A stretch of 64,000 nt of DNA, from IMG/VR virus record IMGVR_UViG_3300008117_000113, positions 1 to 64,000 of that record, one strand, 5' to 3'. The notes beneath the pieces were generated by a model. The model was not told the DNA's origin and did no database searches. It was given only the letters and a program-made list of their open reading frames with translations. Each line of letters opens with the position of its first letter. Within the stretch, counting starts at the first letter, position 1. The translations under genes and the position numbers were made by a program. Below are positions 41,456 to 49,994 of this stretch, piece by piece. This DNA is from a virus.

Positions 41456-41726
41456 CCTGTACCTCGAGCCACGTCTTTATATGACGGCGGTTTGTGTGGT
41501 ATACGCTAACATACACACAAACGTAGGGAATACTATCCCTTCATTTAGCCTTGTAAATTTGTTTTAAACAGCAAAATCAGTTTATGGAAGGCATATCCGA
41601 TCATCGTCCTGTTAAGGATAGTTGCTGAGTACTCTTGGCGGCTAGAGTTTTCCGTCCGGGCGTAATTAAACCCCTTGTCATGGGCACAGGATTTTAGCTA
41701 GTGCTTGCTTAATACCGCTTGTGAGC

Positions 41727-42152
41727 CTAAGATTTTAATATATGTGAGCCGTGTACACGCACAGAAATCTGTCCGTTATACCACTCGTCTGATTCTAACA
41801 CTTTATTGAGGAATTGTTCTCTGGCCTCGATATAAGAGCATTGCGCCTTTGATGTACAGTAGTATAAAATTTCACGTTTGAAATTTTCTTTGCCTAAGAG
41901 TTCTATATCTTTAGATAAGTTAGGGCTGCTACCATAGTAGTCACGCCAATCACTATCAATTTTGCTTCTGATTTTCTTCTTTTTCTTGGAGCCATTCTTT
42001 AACTTAACAACTTTGTAAGTTGTTTTAGCGAATTTTGCAAGTTTTTTGCCTATGTACTTTTTGCCAGAGATTGTATTGGTTATCAAATATACGAAGCCTA
42101 CGCAGTCTTCAGGTAGTTCTTCTATTTGTGTATCTTGATAAGTCCAATGCAT
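41727..42152 (-). CDS. GIY-YIG endonuclease
   Basis: A 141-residue GIY-YIG family nuclease: GFVYLITN (the GIY element, residues ~19-26), KKYIGKK (YIG, ~31-37), then SDWRDYYGSS, FKREILYYC and the catalytic-type Glu in YIEAREQFL. A lysine-rich patch (~50-65) probably contacts DNA. The protein is only the nuclease domain plus a basic insert, with no long DNA-binding tail such as in intron-encoded I-TevI. It lies between small recombination-operon genes and a 515-nt structured gap. It could be a free-standing homing endonuclease or a phage repair/host-DNA nuclease. Confidence 0.85.
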   Translation of the reverse strand: MHWTYQDTQIEELPEDCVGFVYLITNTISGKKYIGKKLAKFAKTTYKVVKLKNGSKKKKKIRSKIDSDWRDYYGSSPNLSKDIELLGKENFKREILYYCTSKAQCSYIEAREQFLNKVLESDEWYNGQISVRVHGSHILKS

Positions 42153-42155
42153 CCA

Positions 42156-42410
42156 TTATGTATCGGATGCTGGTGGCGTGCCTTGTTGTTTTTGGATTTG
42201 TTTCTTTTCTGCTTTAATTTGATCCAGTTCATGACGCCATTCTTGTATATGAATGCGTCTCAAACTGCATATTCGCCTAATTTCGCTGAGCCAGTATCTA
42301 GTTGCAATACCGCTACGCCGCGTGCCTTTAGAAATCCATTTCTGGTTTTCTCTAAAATAATTGTTGAAAGCGGTCATGAGCTGACTATGCAACTCTTCAT
42401 CACGTTTCAC
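42156..42410 (-). CDS. Small basic protein of the recombination operon
   Basis: An 84-residue, basic, helical protein (KRDEELHSQLMTAFNNYFRE, then RRSGIATRYWLSEIRRICSL). I have seen this type next to gp46/gp47 in marine T4-like phages but know of no function. It overlaps the upstream 63-residue gene by four bases and lies three bases before the GIY-YIG gene, so they are translated in series. The basic helices suggest nucleic-acid or protein binding. Confidence 0.6.
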   Translation of the reverse strand: MKRDEELHSQLMTAFNNYFRENQKWISKGTRRSGIATRYWLSEIRRICSLRRIHIQEWRHELDQIKAEKKQIQKQQGTPPASDT

Positions 42411-42598
42411 TTTTTAGCCTTTTTAATAATGTCTATTGTTACATCATTGATTTTTGAATCTTGAATAGACCTAATATGCAAGCGTTCTGCACAGTTTCTG
42501 ATATCGTCATACAATGCTAAATCGCCTGTTTCTTCCAAGGTTAACTTTGCAACTTCGTGCAAGACAATAACAGCATCTATAAGCGCCATGTTTCTCAT
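42407..42598 (-). CDS. Small protein coupled to gp46
   Basis: A 63-residue helical protein (MRNMALIDAVIVLHEVAKLT ... IIKKAKK) that starts in an ATGA overlap with the gp46 stop and ends in the four-base overlap with the 84-residue gene. A second in-frame ATG (MALIDAV) three codons in could be the true start. Function is unknown. Its operon suggests early or middle expression with gp46/gp47. Confidence 0.55.
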   Translation of the reverse strand: MRNMALIDAVIVLHEVAKLTLEETGDLALYDDIRNCAERLHIRSIQDSKINDVTIDIIKKAKK

Positions 42599-44373
42599 TC
42601 AGTTACCTCTAAGTCATTAGCATAACTGGTGTATCCATTTTCTTTAATGACTCTTAGCACATTGTTAACTCGCCCAATTAGTTCGTCTTTGTGGCTAATC
42701 AAATAAATGTTTTTATTGCGTTCTCTGGCCATCTTTTTCAGCACTGCCAGCGCACCTTCAACACCCGATGCATCTAGTCCGTTGTCAATCAACTCGTCGA
42801 TAAACAACAAGTTGATCTGTTGATACAAACTTTCCCATACATCACGGAATGCCCACGACAACGACAAGATTAAACGATTACGCTCACCGCGCGATAAGTT
42901 GTCAAAGTCTAAATCTTGACCAAGTTGTGTAATTTCTACAGATAGGTCATTTTGAAATAGCACAGTATGCGGCAATCCCATCTTATCAAGATAGTAAGTG
43001 AGTCTATTATTCAAATATGCCAAATTTTGATCAATAATTTTCTTACGTATAAAGCTATCCTTGCTGGTTAACAATTTTAACAGGAAATCTTGATGATCTC
43101 TAATACTTGAGAGCTCGTTTACATGATCCCAACTTACTTCTTGTATAGCAGTATTTTTTAATTCGTCAATTTGTTCTTGGTAAGGGTCAATTTCGTCAGC
43201 CCGTTTAACTAGCTGATCTTCTAATGTAGTTAGGTTGTTCTGATGTTTAAGTGCTTGCTCAACCGAATCGTAATATGTATTAGGTCGTCCGTTGATTTCG
43301 CCAATGACAGCTAACTCTTCTTTAACTTTGTTACAATCTGCTGTTACTTTATCAAGATACTTTTGAGCTTCTGTTATATTTTTAGTAGCAGTTGTAGTAA
43401 GTTCTTCGTGCTTATGATCGTGCAATGCTTGTTCGCAAGCATGACATGTTTTATTTGCTAGACTTTCTAGTTCTCTTGTATACTTTGCTACACTTTTTTC
43501 TGCTTGACCAATTGCAGACTCTAATGTTGCTTTTTCTTTGGTTAAACTTTTTACTTTTTGTGAAACTTCTTCATATACTTTTAATTTTGCATGTTGTTCT
43601 AACTCTTTTTCAATATCAACACTTAAAAGTTCTTGAATTGCCTTACTGATTTTATCCAAATCAGTAGTTTGTTGTGCATACCAAGCAGTCTGTCTAGTAA
43701 TTAAACTGTCAATGCTAAACTGAATTTTTTCATTGGATTTTTTTGTAGCTTCTATCTCAGCACTTTCTTGTATAATTTGATCTTTAGTAATTTTTGACAA
43801 TTCTTTAAGAGCTTCAGCTTTTTCACTGAGAATAGTAATGCCCAATAGCTGCTCAATAATCATGCGTTGTTCATTTGCCCGCATACTTAAGAACGGCTCT
43901 GTGTAAGTGTTTAACGCAACAATATGTTTGAACATGTCGTGACTCATGCCCAACAAATCATCTAAGTCTTTCTGAGTTTCACGCATGTCGCCTTGTGCGT
44001 CATCGCTTTCTTCGGTATCTTGTTCTTGACCGTTAACATAAAACTTGAGAATATTGGGACGACGACCACGCTCAACACGGTATTCAATACCATCTTTTTC
44101 AAAATGTAGTGTTACTAACATATTTTTAGCATTGATTTTATTAATCAAGTTGTCTTTTTTAATGTTAGTAAGTGCATTTCCGTATAAGGCAAAGCTCAGT
44201 GCATTAACAATGGTAGTTTTGCCAGTACCGTTGCGACTTCCGTTGTCGTCACCGCCTTGATCTAAGTTTTCACCTAAAACTAGTGTAAGATGCTCCTTGC
44301 CAAAATCTACGGCTTGGGTTTGATTGCCCACGCTCATGAAGTTTTTTACTGTTAAATCTTTTATCTTGATCAT
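42595..44373 (-). CDS. 46: Recombination endonuclease subunit gp46 (SbcC/Rad50-like)
   Basis: ATPase subunit of the gp46/gp47 complex that processes DNA ends for recombination-dependent replication and host DNA degradation. Walker A is GSRNGTGKTT (Lys52), the zinc hook is CHAC (Cys310/Cys313) in the middle of the long coiled coil (~180-440), the ABC signature is LSRGERNRLILSL and Walker B is LLFIDELIDNGLD. Length (592) is close to T4's 560. It overlaps the gp47 stop by four bases (ATGA), so the two subunits are made in step. Confidence 0.96.
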   Translation of the reverse strand: MIKIKDLTVKNFMSVGNQTQAVDFGKEHLTLVLGENLDQGGDDNGSRNGTGKTTIVNALSFALYGNALTNIKKDNLINKINAKNMLVTLHFEKDGIEYRVERGRRPNILKFYVNGQEQDTEESDDAQGDMRETQKDLDDLLGMSHDMFKHIVALNTYTEPFLSMRANEQRMIIEQLLGITILSEKAEALKELSKITKDQIIQESAEIEATKKSNEKIQFSIDSLITRQTAWYAQQTTDLDKISKAIQELLSVDIEKELEQHAKLKVYEEVSQKVKSLTKEKATLESAIGQAEKSVAKYTRELESLANKTCHACEQALHDHKHEELTTTATKNITEAQKYLDKVTADCNKVKEELAVIGEINGRPNTYYDSVEQALKHQNNLTTLEDQLVKRADEIDPYQEQIDELKNTAIQEVSWDHVNELSSIRDHQDFLLKLLTSKDSFIRKKIIDQNLAYLNNRLTYYLDKMGLPHTVLFQNDLSVEITQLGQDLDFDNLSRGERNRLILSLSWAFRDVWESLYQQINLLFIDELIDNGLDASGVEGALAVLKKMARERNKNIYLISHKDELIGRVNNVLRVIKENGYTSYANDLEVTE

Positions 44374-45383
44374 AGGCTATTATAAATGGCCAATAAAGTC
44401 TTGGCGCTGTAAGTGTCGCTTTCAATACTGACAAGCTGATTGCTGACAATCGTGTCAACACTCTCAAATGCTTTAATATCAATATCTGTATTAATTTCTA
44501 CATCCTTTTTCTCGGCAATTAAAGTTAATTCTCTAATGTCATAATCGCCTAAGAATTTTTCTTTGATAAAACTAGCTTCTTCATAGCTAATGTCAATGTC
44601 TAGTGTAACACGAAGATGTTGTTTGGGCAAGATCAATGTGCTCGCTTCGTCGATTAATCGACTTAATGTAACTGTCCTAAATGTGGGTTGTCCTGGCCAG
44701 TTGTAATATTCCGGCTGCTTGCCCCATTCCATAATCATCATGCCACGGTCATCATCCCATGCATCTGCATAATTGTGCGGAAATGCATTACCAATATAGT
44801 GCATATTTTTACGTACTTGACGTTTATGGAAGTGTCCGCTGAATCCCAATTCGTAATTTGCAAATTGATCCAACTGTAATTCACCATGGTCTGGCATCTG
44901 TACCATTGCGTTCATAAAGAAACTGGGCAACTCAAAGTGACCAAATATATACTTGCCACCTTTTTTGCCTATCTTTTTCCATTCTTCGCCCACGAGCCAC
45001 GGGCATAAAGTAACGTCGCCGATAGTAGTAGGTTCATGAACAACAGTAATACCAGGAATATATTTTCCAAACTCAACTGAGTGAATATCCCGCTTGTCTT
45101 TGTAATACAAATCATGATTACCAGGGAAAAAGTAAAATGTATCGAACGCCGCACCCAACTTTTCCAAGGCCCGCAAACTATAGTCCATAGTAGTGATGTT
45201 GAGGCTATTCCGATTGTGATGCCAATCACCCATAAAAATTCCAGTATCACAACCTTCCTCCTTTGCTTTAGCAATGTACCAGTCTACAAAATCTTCACAA
45301 TCCTTATTGTGAACACTGCTATTTGACTTTAATCCAAAATGAATATCTGTAAAGCAGGCAACTTTTTTAAATAAATTACTCAC
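44370..45383 (-). CDS. 47: Recombination endonuclease subunit gp47 (SbcD/Mre11-like)
   Basis: Nuclease partner of gp46. The metallophosphoesterase motifs are DIHFG (Asp13, His15), GDWHHNR (Asp53), GNHD (Asn89-His90), GHFELPS and GHFHKRQ. I chose a GTG start that overlaps the gp55 stop, because GAAGGA lies at a good distance before it and the first conserved strand follows at once (SNLFKKVACFTDIHFG); this gives 337 residues, close to T4's 339. An ATG 15 codons further upstream lies inside gp55 and is less likely. Confidence 0.94.
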   Translation of the reverse strand: MSNLFKKVACFTDIHFGLKSNSSVHNKDCEDFVDWYIAKAKEEGCDTGIFMGDWHHNRNSLNITTMDYSLRALEKLGAAFDTFYFFPGNHDLYYKDKRDIHSVEFGKYIPGITVVHEPTTIGDVTLCPWLVGEEWKKIGKKGGKYIFGHFELPSFFMNAMVQMPDHGELQLDQFANYELGFSGHFHKRQVRKNMHYIGNAFPHNYADAWDDDRGMMIMEWGKQPEYYNWPGQPTFRTVTLSRLIDEASTLILPKQHLRVTLDIDISYEEASFIKEKFLGDYDIRELTLIAEKKDVEINTDIDIKAFESVDTIVSNQLVSIESDTYSAKTLLAIYNSL

Positions 45384-46221
45384 TAGGCGTTCCTTCATTA
45401 AATCGTTTTTGTGCGGCAGCATGTTCACCAGCGCCAGTTCTACTGTAACTAGGATTCATTCCATTCATTTCCAACATGTCATCTCTAATATTTTGATTGC
45501 GTTTTTCAATGTTGATAATGCGTACAAAGCTATTAGTCACCGCCGCAGTAAAATAAGCAAACGGGTTATTACTTTTTGCTTCGTTAAACTGCAATCCAAT
45601 TTGAGTTAACTGTAATATTGCCTGTGCTCGCATCTCGTCATTATATGTGTAACCACGTACATTGCCGCGGGTAGCATATCGTTCACATAGTTTAATGTAC
45701 ATGCGAGCTAATGTATTGGTAATTTGCCCGTGATCTTTGTCAAATTTACCTTTAACTAAATCACCCTTCCAATGACTTTTACCCACACATATTAGTTCGT
45801 CTTTGTCATCAAATTTCCAGTGTTGGAAAGGTGGAAAGTTAACTTTATCTCTGTGATCTGCTAGGCTTTTGGGATTCTTTTTGCGAGTACCGTTAAGGGG
45901 AACATGATCAAACGTCATAATCCTAAAGATCAAATCCGTTTTAGCAATCTTCTTATAGTCCACTTCGCAGTCGGCTTGTTTGACTTTTTCACCAGCACGT
46001 TTGCGAGTTTGATAATCCAAATCACCTATTCTTTTGGCTTGATTTCTTTTAGCTTCGGCAACCGTGCGTATGTTTATTTTGTCCAAACTAGGCAAAATAA
46101 TATCGTATTGGTGATATTCAGGCTTTGCATAGCTTGAATATGTATTTTTGGACTTGTGTATTTCTTCTAGTAAGTCTTTGTTGTTTAAGTAATTTACTTT
46201 CGGTGGTGTTATTATTGTCAT
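45376..46221 (-). CDS. 55: Late-transcription sigma factor gp55
   Basis: T4 gp55-type late sigma factor, which directs host RNA polymerase to TATAAATA-type promoters with help of the sliding clamp. The C-terminal ~110 residues carry the recognisable part: YATRGNVRGYTYNDEMRAQA, ILQLTQIGLQFNEAKSNNPF and AYFTAAVTNSFVRIINIEKR (T4: [26 protein letters not shown]). At 281 residues it is longer than T4's 185 because of an ~150-residue basic N-terminal section. It is the first gene of the operon with gp47 and gp46 and has a host-type promoter, consistent with being made before late genes. Confidence 0.88.
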   Translation of the reverse strand: MTIITPPKVNYLNNKDLLEEIHKSKNTYSSYAKPEYHQYDIILPSLDKINIRTVAEAKRNQAKRIGDLDYQTRKRAGEKVKQADCEVDYKKIAKTDLIFRIMTFDHVPLNGTRKKNPKSLADHRDKVNFPPFQHWKFDDKDELICVGKSHWKGDLVKGKFDKDHGQITNTLARMYIKLCERYATRGNVRGYTYNDEMRAQAILQLTQIGLQFNEAKSNNPFAYFTAAVTNSFVRIINIEKRNQNIRDDMLEMNGMNPSYSRTGAGEHAAAQKRFNEGTPSE

Positions 46222-46243
46222 TAAATGGGTCCTATATAATAGT

Positions 46244-46272
46244 ATTATAAACTACGCACATTAAAAAGTCAA
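46244..46272 (-). promoter_or_regulatory. Sigma-70 promoter of the gp55-gp47-gp46 operon
   Basis: On the minus strand TTGACT (46267-46272), a 17-bp spacer and TATAAT (46244-46249), an almost perfect host consensus, 22-51 bases before the gp55 ATG. It allows expression by unmodified host polymerase early in infection. Confidence 0.85.
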
Positions 46273-46279
46273 CTAAATA
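46272..46279 (+). promoter_or_regulatory. Late-promoter-like box ACTAAATA for the baseplate operon
   Basis: Keeps the TAAATA core; the predicted start near 46285 gives a short leader with AGAGGGAAC before the gp48/54-like ATG. The box touches the divergent -35 element, so the two promoters cannot be occupied together. Confidence 0.45.
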
Positions 46280-46298
46280 TTAGCCAGAGGGAACAATT

Positions 46299-47294
46299 AT
46301 GGCATTCGATTTAGCAAGTGGGTTATCAAGCGTTTCAAGTGTAGCGCAGACGGCAAATTCTGTGTTGCAGACAGGCGCGGGCGTGTTGAGAACAGCGGCC
46401 AATTTAGGTTCGGCATTAAATAATTTATCAAATCCGAACCAGTTGCTCAGTGCAATTCGAAGTATAAATCTTCCATTGGGCGGCGAAGCAATTGGATCAA
46501 TAGTCAACGCAGCCGCTGCATTTGGTGGAACAGATGCTACTAATGATTGGCGAGCAAGACTTAGTATGCCTAGAGGTAGCTTTTTTGATACAAGCCCAAT
46601 TTTACAACCACTAACTGCTGCCGGCGGATTAATTTTTCCGTATACTCCCACAATCACTATCAGTCACGCAGCAACATATAACGAAGTTTCAGTCACGCAT
46701 CAAAATTATCAGTACATGGCTTATCAAAGCAGTAGAGCAAACGCTATTCAGATAACTGGAGAATTCAATGTTGAAGATTCTGTACAAGCCAAATATTGGA
46801 TTGCAGCAGTTCACTTTTTACGTTCAGTGACAAAAATGTTTACTGGCGAAGGAGCATTTGCTGGTAACCCCCCTCCAATTTTAAATTTTAGTGCTTACGG
46901 TGACCATGTGTTTAGAAATGTTCCTTGTGTGGTCACAAGTTTTAGCATGTCACTGCCAAAGGATGTGCAGTATATCAGTACAACAGTTGCAGCTGGAAGT
47001 AGTTTGGGTGAAGTATCTGCACTAGCATCAACTTTGGCTGGTGCTAATTTAGGATCAGTTAGCGCAGCCGCAAGCGTAGTAGCTAAGGCAGGGTCTGCCT
47101 TAAATGTTATTTCAAATGTTAAAGATGCTCTTGGTGGCGGTGCTGGCGGTATGGGAGTTCCAAGAGACAGTCATGTGCCAGTTAAGAGTGACTTAACAAT
47201 TACCCTACAGCCAGTCTATAGTAAAGAAGCAGTAAGACAATTTAGTTTGCGTAACTTTGTTAATGGCGCTTATGTAAGCAAAGGATACATTTAA
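46299..47294 (+). CDS. Baseplate-tail tube junction protein gp48/gp54-like
   Basis: A 331-residue protein of the T4 gp48/gp54 family that caps the baseplate and starts tail-tube growth. Residues ~85-220 carry the family core: DWRARLSMPRGSFFD, AAGGLIFPYTPTITISHAAT, a HQNYQYMAYQSSRANAIQIT block, VHFLRSVTKMF and NVPCVVTSFSMSLPKDVQYI. The first 80 and a stretch at ~235-290 are Ala/Ser/Leu-rich low-complexity segments. I cannot separate gp48 from gp54, which are paralogues in T4. The stop overlaps the next ATG (TAATG). Confidence 0.82.
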   Translation: MAFDLASGLSSVSSVAQTANSVLQTGAGVLRTAANLGSALNNLSNPNQLLSAIRSINLPLGGEAIGSIVNAAAAFGGTDATNDWRARLSMPRGSFFDTSPILQPLTAAGGLIFPYTPTITISHAATYNEVSVTHQNYQYMAYQSSRANAIQITGEFNVEDSVQAKYWIAAVHFLRSVTKMFTGEGAFAGNPPPILNFSAYGDHVFRNVPCVVTSFSMSLPKDVQYISTTVAAGSSLGEVSALASTLAGANLGSVSAAASVVAKAGSALNVISNVKDALGGGAGGMGVPRDSHVPVKSDLTITLQPVYSKEAVRQFSLRNFVNGAYVSKGYI

Positions 47295-47593
47295 TGGCAC
47301 AATATACAAATTTAAGTCCTTGGTTTAGGACAACAATTTCAAGAAATACATTAGACGTATTGACAATTAGACCAGTTAGTTCTGAGGCGGATGATTTTCT
47401 TTATACGATTGAGCCGCAATACACATATAGGCCAGATTTATTAGCACATGACTTATATGGCGAATCAGCACTATGGTGGGTTTTTATTCAACGCAATTTA
47501 GACATATTACAAGATCCTATATTTGATTTTATTCCAGGAACTCAAATTTTTATTCCAAAGAATTCAAGTCTTAGAGAAGTTTTAGGAAACTAA
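47294..47593 (+). CDS. 53: Baseplate wedge protein gp53-like
   Basis: A 99-residue protein with the gp53 core: RPDLLAHDLYGESALWWVFI, the following QRNLDILQDPIFDFIPG, and TQIFIPKN, a LysM-like end. T4 gp53 is 196 residues, so this is a minimal version lacking the second half. In T4 gp53 bridges neighbouring wedges and closes the ring around the hub. The gene is tightly coupled on both sides: a TAATG overlap with the preceding gene and one spare base before the next. Confidence 0.82.
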   Translation: MAQYTNLSPWFRTTISRNTLDVLTIRPVSSEADDFLYTIEPQYTYRPDLLAHDLYGESALWWVFIQRNLDILQDPIFDFIPGTQIFIPKNSSLREVLGN

Positions 47594-47594
47594 T

Positions 47595-49994
47595 ATGGCG
47601 TTTGATATACAATCAGCGGCGACCAACGCAACGAGTACTGTAAAAAAAGCATTGGATGGCTCGGGAGTTGTTGCTGGGTTACAAAGTGCAGGCAATGCAA
47701 TTAACGGTGTAAAAAACGCCCTATCTAGTGGCGCAACGAATATTGCTGGTGCTCTAACAAATGCTATTCCTGGACAAGTAAAATCTTTAATAGAAGCAGT
47801 TCCTAAGATTGCAGATTTAAACATTGAGTCTTTATTGAACGCAGCCAAAACTGTTGTTAATATTCCTGGCAAACCTCCCTTTCCAAACGTGCTGCATAAT
47901 TTTGCTAGTTACAACTATGTTTGGACGTTGTCGGTACTAAGCCCGCAAGATTTGAATTTCCCAGATGAAAGCTATCGAAAAGGAAAATTGGGACCGATCA
48001 TCCTTAAAAGCGGCAGCGGCAGTCCTAATGATAGAATATCTACAACTTACAGATCATTTAGTAATCCCACTGGCAAGTTTGACTTCAACATTGAAGATGT
48101 TAGAATTAGCGGAATGATGGGCTTTGATAAAACTACTGGCAATACCAACGCCACTGGAATTACATTCAATATCATTGAACCGTACAGCATGGGAATCTTT
48201 TTTGAATCGTTACAGATTGCTGCCTTAGAAGCCAAGTATATTAATTATTTAGAATGTCCTCTTTTACTTCGTTTGGAATTTAAAGGACACGTTGATGCTC
48301 AAAGACAAAACGTAATAATTCCAGGAACTACAAAATATTTTCCATTAAAAATTAGAAATATCACAATGCGTGTTAGTGGTCAGGGTAGCGTGTATACGTG
48401 CGAAGCAATTCCTTGGAATGAAAAAGCACATAATACAACATACAGTCAAGTTAAAACAGAAGTAAATGCTGCTGGTTCTACAGTCCAAGAAATGATTCAG
48501 ACAGGTGCAAAGAGTGTACAAAAAGTTATCAACGATAGATATCAAGAAGCAGTAAAGCGTAAAGACGTTACAGTGCCTGATCAAATTTTAATTTTATTCC
48601 CTAGTGATTTAAAAACTAGTGATTCTGCTAACGTAGATTCTGATAGTCAAGCTGCACCAACAGCAACAGTTGATCCTAAGAAAGAAGCTGGTGCAAACGG
48701 AAATGTGTTGACTAGATTAGGTGTTGTTAGAGGAACTGATGGATTTAATTTAGTACAAAACTCAAACATAAATCCCATTGGTATGGCCAGTATGGGATTC
48801 AACGAATATAGAAAGGGAGATGCAGCGTTTGGCAAAGATAATGAAGCTTATGATGCAGCTACTGGAACTTATAAACGCGGAAATATCAGTATAAGCAAAA
48901 CATCTAGTGAAGCTAGATTTGCACAAGGCACTGATATTCCAAATATTATAAATCAAATTATATTAGCAAGCGATTACGGTAGACAAGCTCTTGATCCTGA
49001 TAAAATTAGCGATGATGGATTTATCAATTGGTGGAAAATTGAAACACAAGTCTATATTATGGATAGTGATGCTGATTTAAACACCACTGGCCGTAAACCT
49101 AATTTAGTAGTTTATAGAGTGATACCACACCGAGTACACCATAGTAAATTCATGCAGCCAAATGAAGCAGCCAAAGGCGTTGAAAAACTTAAATTACAAG
49201 CAATTAAAGAATACAACTACTTGTATACAGCAAAGAATTTAGATATTATTAATTTTAATATTGAATTTAATGCCGCGTTTTATACAGCACTCAACGCTGA
49301 CGGCGGTAAAAACAACATTGACGTTAATAGAGCAGGGGAAACTGGTAATGCCGCAGCTAAAAATGCTCCGCCAGAAGCCGACGCTAACAGAGAAGCTCCA
49401 GTAACAGGATCTAAAGTTGAATTAGGAACTGTGCCTACTTCAGCAATTAAAGATAAAGTTGGAACTCGAACAGGGGGTTTGGGCGGCCCTGGTGGTGATG
49501 ACCCAGCAACAATGGCAGCTAGACAGTTTCAAGATGCTATTACAGAAGGCGCCGACATGGTCCAATTAGATATGGAAATCATAGGAGATCCTTATTTCCT
49601 TGGCGATAGCGGCATGGGAAATTACTCGGCCCAAGCAACTAATTTAAAAGGCATTAATGCTGACGGTGGTATCAATAATCAAGACGGACAAACTTATATA
49701 AATGTAAGATTTAGGAATCCTGTGGACATCAACAGTCATACTGGCAGATATGATTTTCCAGGAGGCAGTCTAGTTCCACAGTTTAGTGGACTTTACATGG
49801 TTACTAAAGTTGAAAATATGTTCAATAAGGGACAGTTTAAACAGACACTATCTTTAAATAGAATGGTTGGACAAGATGTTAAAGATGACGGCAGTTCTGG
49901 AAAAACTCTAGTGTCTAAAATTGTTGACAAATTTAATCCAAACGATCCAAAATCTTATCAAGCTAACGATGTTAGCGGAAACGAAGGCGCATAA
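47595..49994 (+). CDS. Baseplate hub protein, probably gp27-type role (799 aa)
   Basis: A 799-residue structural protein between gp53 and the gp5-like gene. The N-terminal ~85 residues are Ala/Ser/Asn-rich. A beta domain follows (~95-235: NVLHNFASYNYVWTLSVLSP, FDFNIEDVRISGMMGF, GIFFESLQIAALEAKYINYL). The C-terminal part (INVRFRNPVDINSHTG, then LYMVTKVENMFNKGQFKQTL) looks like the tube-like hub domain of gp27/gpD proteins, which carry the spike. T4 gp27 is only 391 residues and clear sequence identity is lacking, so the role is inferred from position and the C-terminal pattern. The stop overlaps the next ATG (TAATG). Confidence 0.6.
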   Translation: MAFDIQSAATNATSTVKKALDGSGVVAGLQSAGNAINGVKNALSSGATNIAGALTNAIPGQVKSLIEAVPKIADLNIESLLNAAKTVVNIPGKPPFPNVLHNFASYNYVWTLSVLSPQDLNFPDESYRKGKLGPIILKSGSGSPNDRISTTYRSFSNPTGKFDFNIEDVRISGMMGFDKTTGNTNATGITFNIIEPYSMGIFFESLQIAALEAKYINYLECPLLLRLEFKGHVDAQRQNVIIPGTTKYFPLKIRNITMRVSGQGSVYTCEAIPWNEKAHNTTYSQVKTEVNAAGSTVQEMIQTGAKSVQKVINDRYQEAVKRKDVTVPDQILILFPSDLKTSDSANVDSDSQAAPTATVDPKKEAGANGNVLTRLGVVRGTDGFNLVQNSNINPIGMASMGFNEYRKGDAAFGKDNEAYDAATGTYKRGNISISKTSSEARFAQGTDIPNIINQIILASDYGRQALDPDKISDDGFINWWKIETQVYIMDSDADLNTTGRKPNLVVYRVIPHRVHHSKFMQPNEAAKGVEKLKLQAIKEYNYLYTAKNLDIINFNIEFNAAFYTALNADGGKNNIDVNRAGETGNAAAKNAPPEADANREAPVTGSKVELGTVPTSAIKDKVGTRTGGLGGPGGDDPATMAARQFQDAITEGADMVQLDMEIIGDPYFLGDSGMGNYSAQATNLKGINADGGINNQDGQTYINVRFRNPVDINSHTGRYDFPGGSLVPQFSGLYMVTKVENMFNKGQFKQTLSLNRMVGQDVKDDGSSGKTLVSKIVDKFNPNDPKSYQANDVSGNEGA

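Larger units (their letters stand above)
41212..41726 (-). other. 515-nt hairpin-rich region, candidate structured RNA or control region
   Basis: No convincing gene fills this stretch, unusual in so dense a genome. It holds several strong hairpins: 41245-41264 (8 bp; on the minus strand closed by a GTGA, i.e. GNRA, tetraloop), 41265-41298 (10 bp with one bulge), 41330-41344 (AACTGC-GCAGTT), 41374-41391 (TTGGCCC-GGGCCAA), 41490-41522 (12 bp, one bulge) and 41525-41540. Short open frames of 19-34 codons occur on the minus strand and one of 28 on the plus strand; only the 34-codon frame has a plausible ribosome-binding site. The GNRA loop and both flanking genes favour a minus-strand transcript. 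No tRNA cloverleaf or group I intron core was found. Confidence 0.5.

Noticed and set aside
41481-41697. Plus-strand frames, including one at 41584 that reads on through an in-frame TGA to TAG at 41697 (selenocysteine-like)
   Set aside because: No selenocysteine insertion element can be argued, flanking genes are on the other strand, and the frames are too short.
41212-41726. tRNA or group I intron in the hairpin-rich region
   Set aside because: I found no cloverleaf with a TpsiC consensus and no recognisable P/Q/R/S core elements on either strand.
45384-45428. ATG start of gp47 at 45428
   Set aside because: It lies within gp55. The GTG at 45383 has a better ribosome-binding site and gives the family's usual length.
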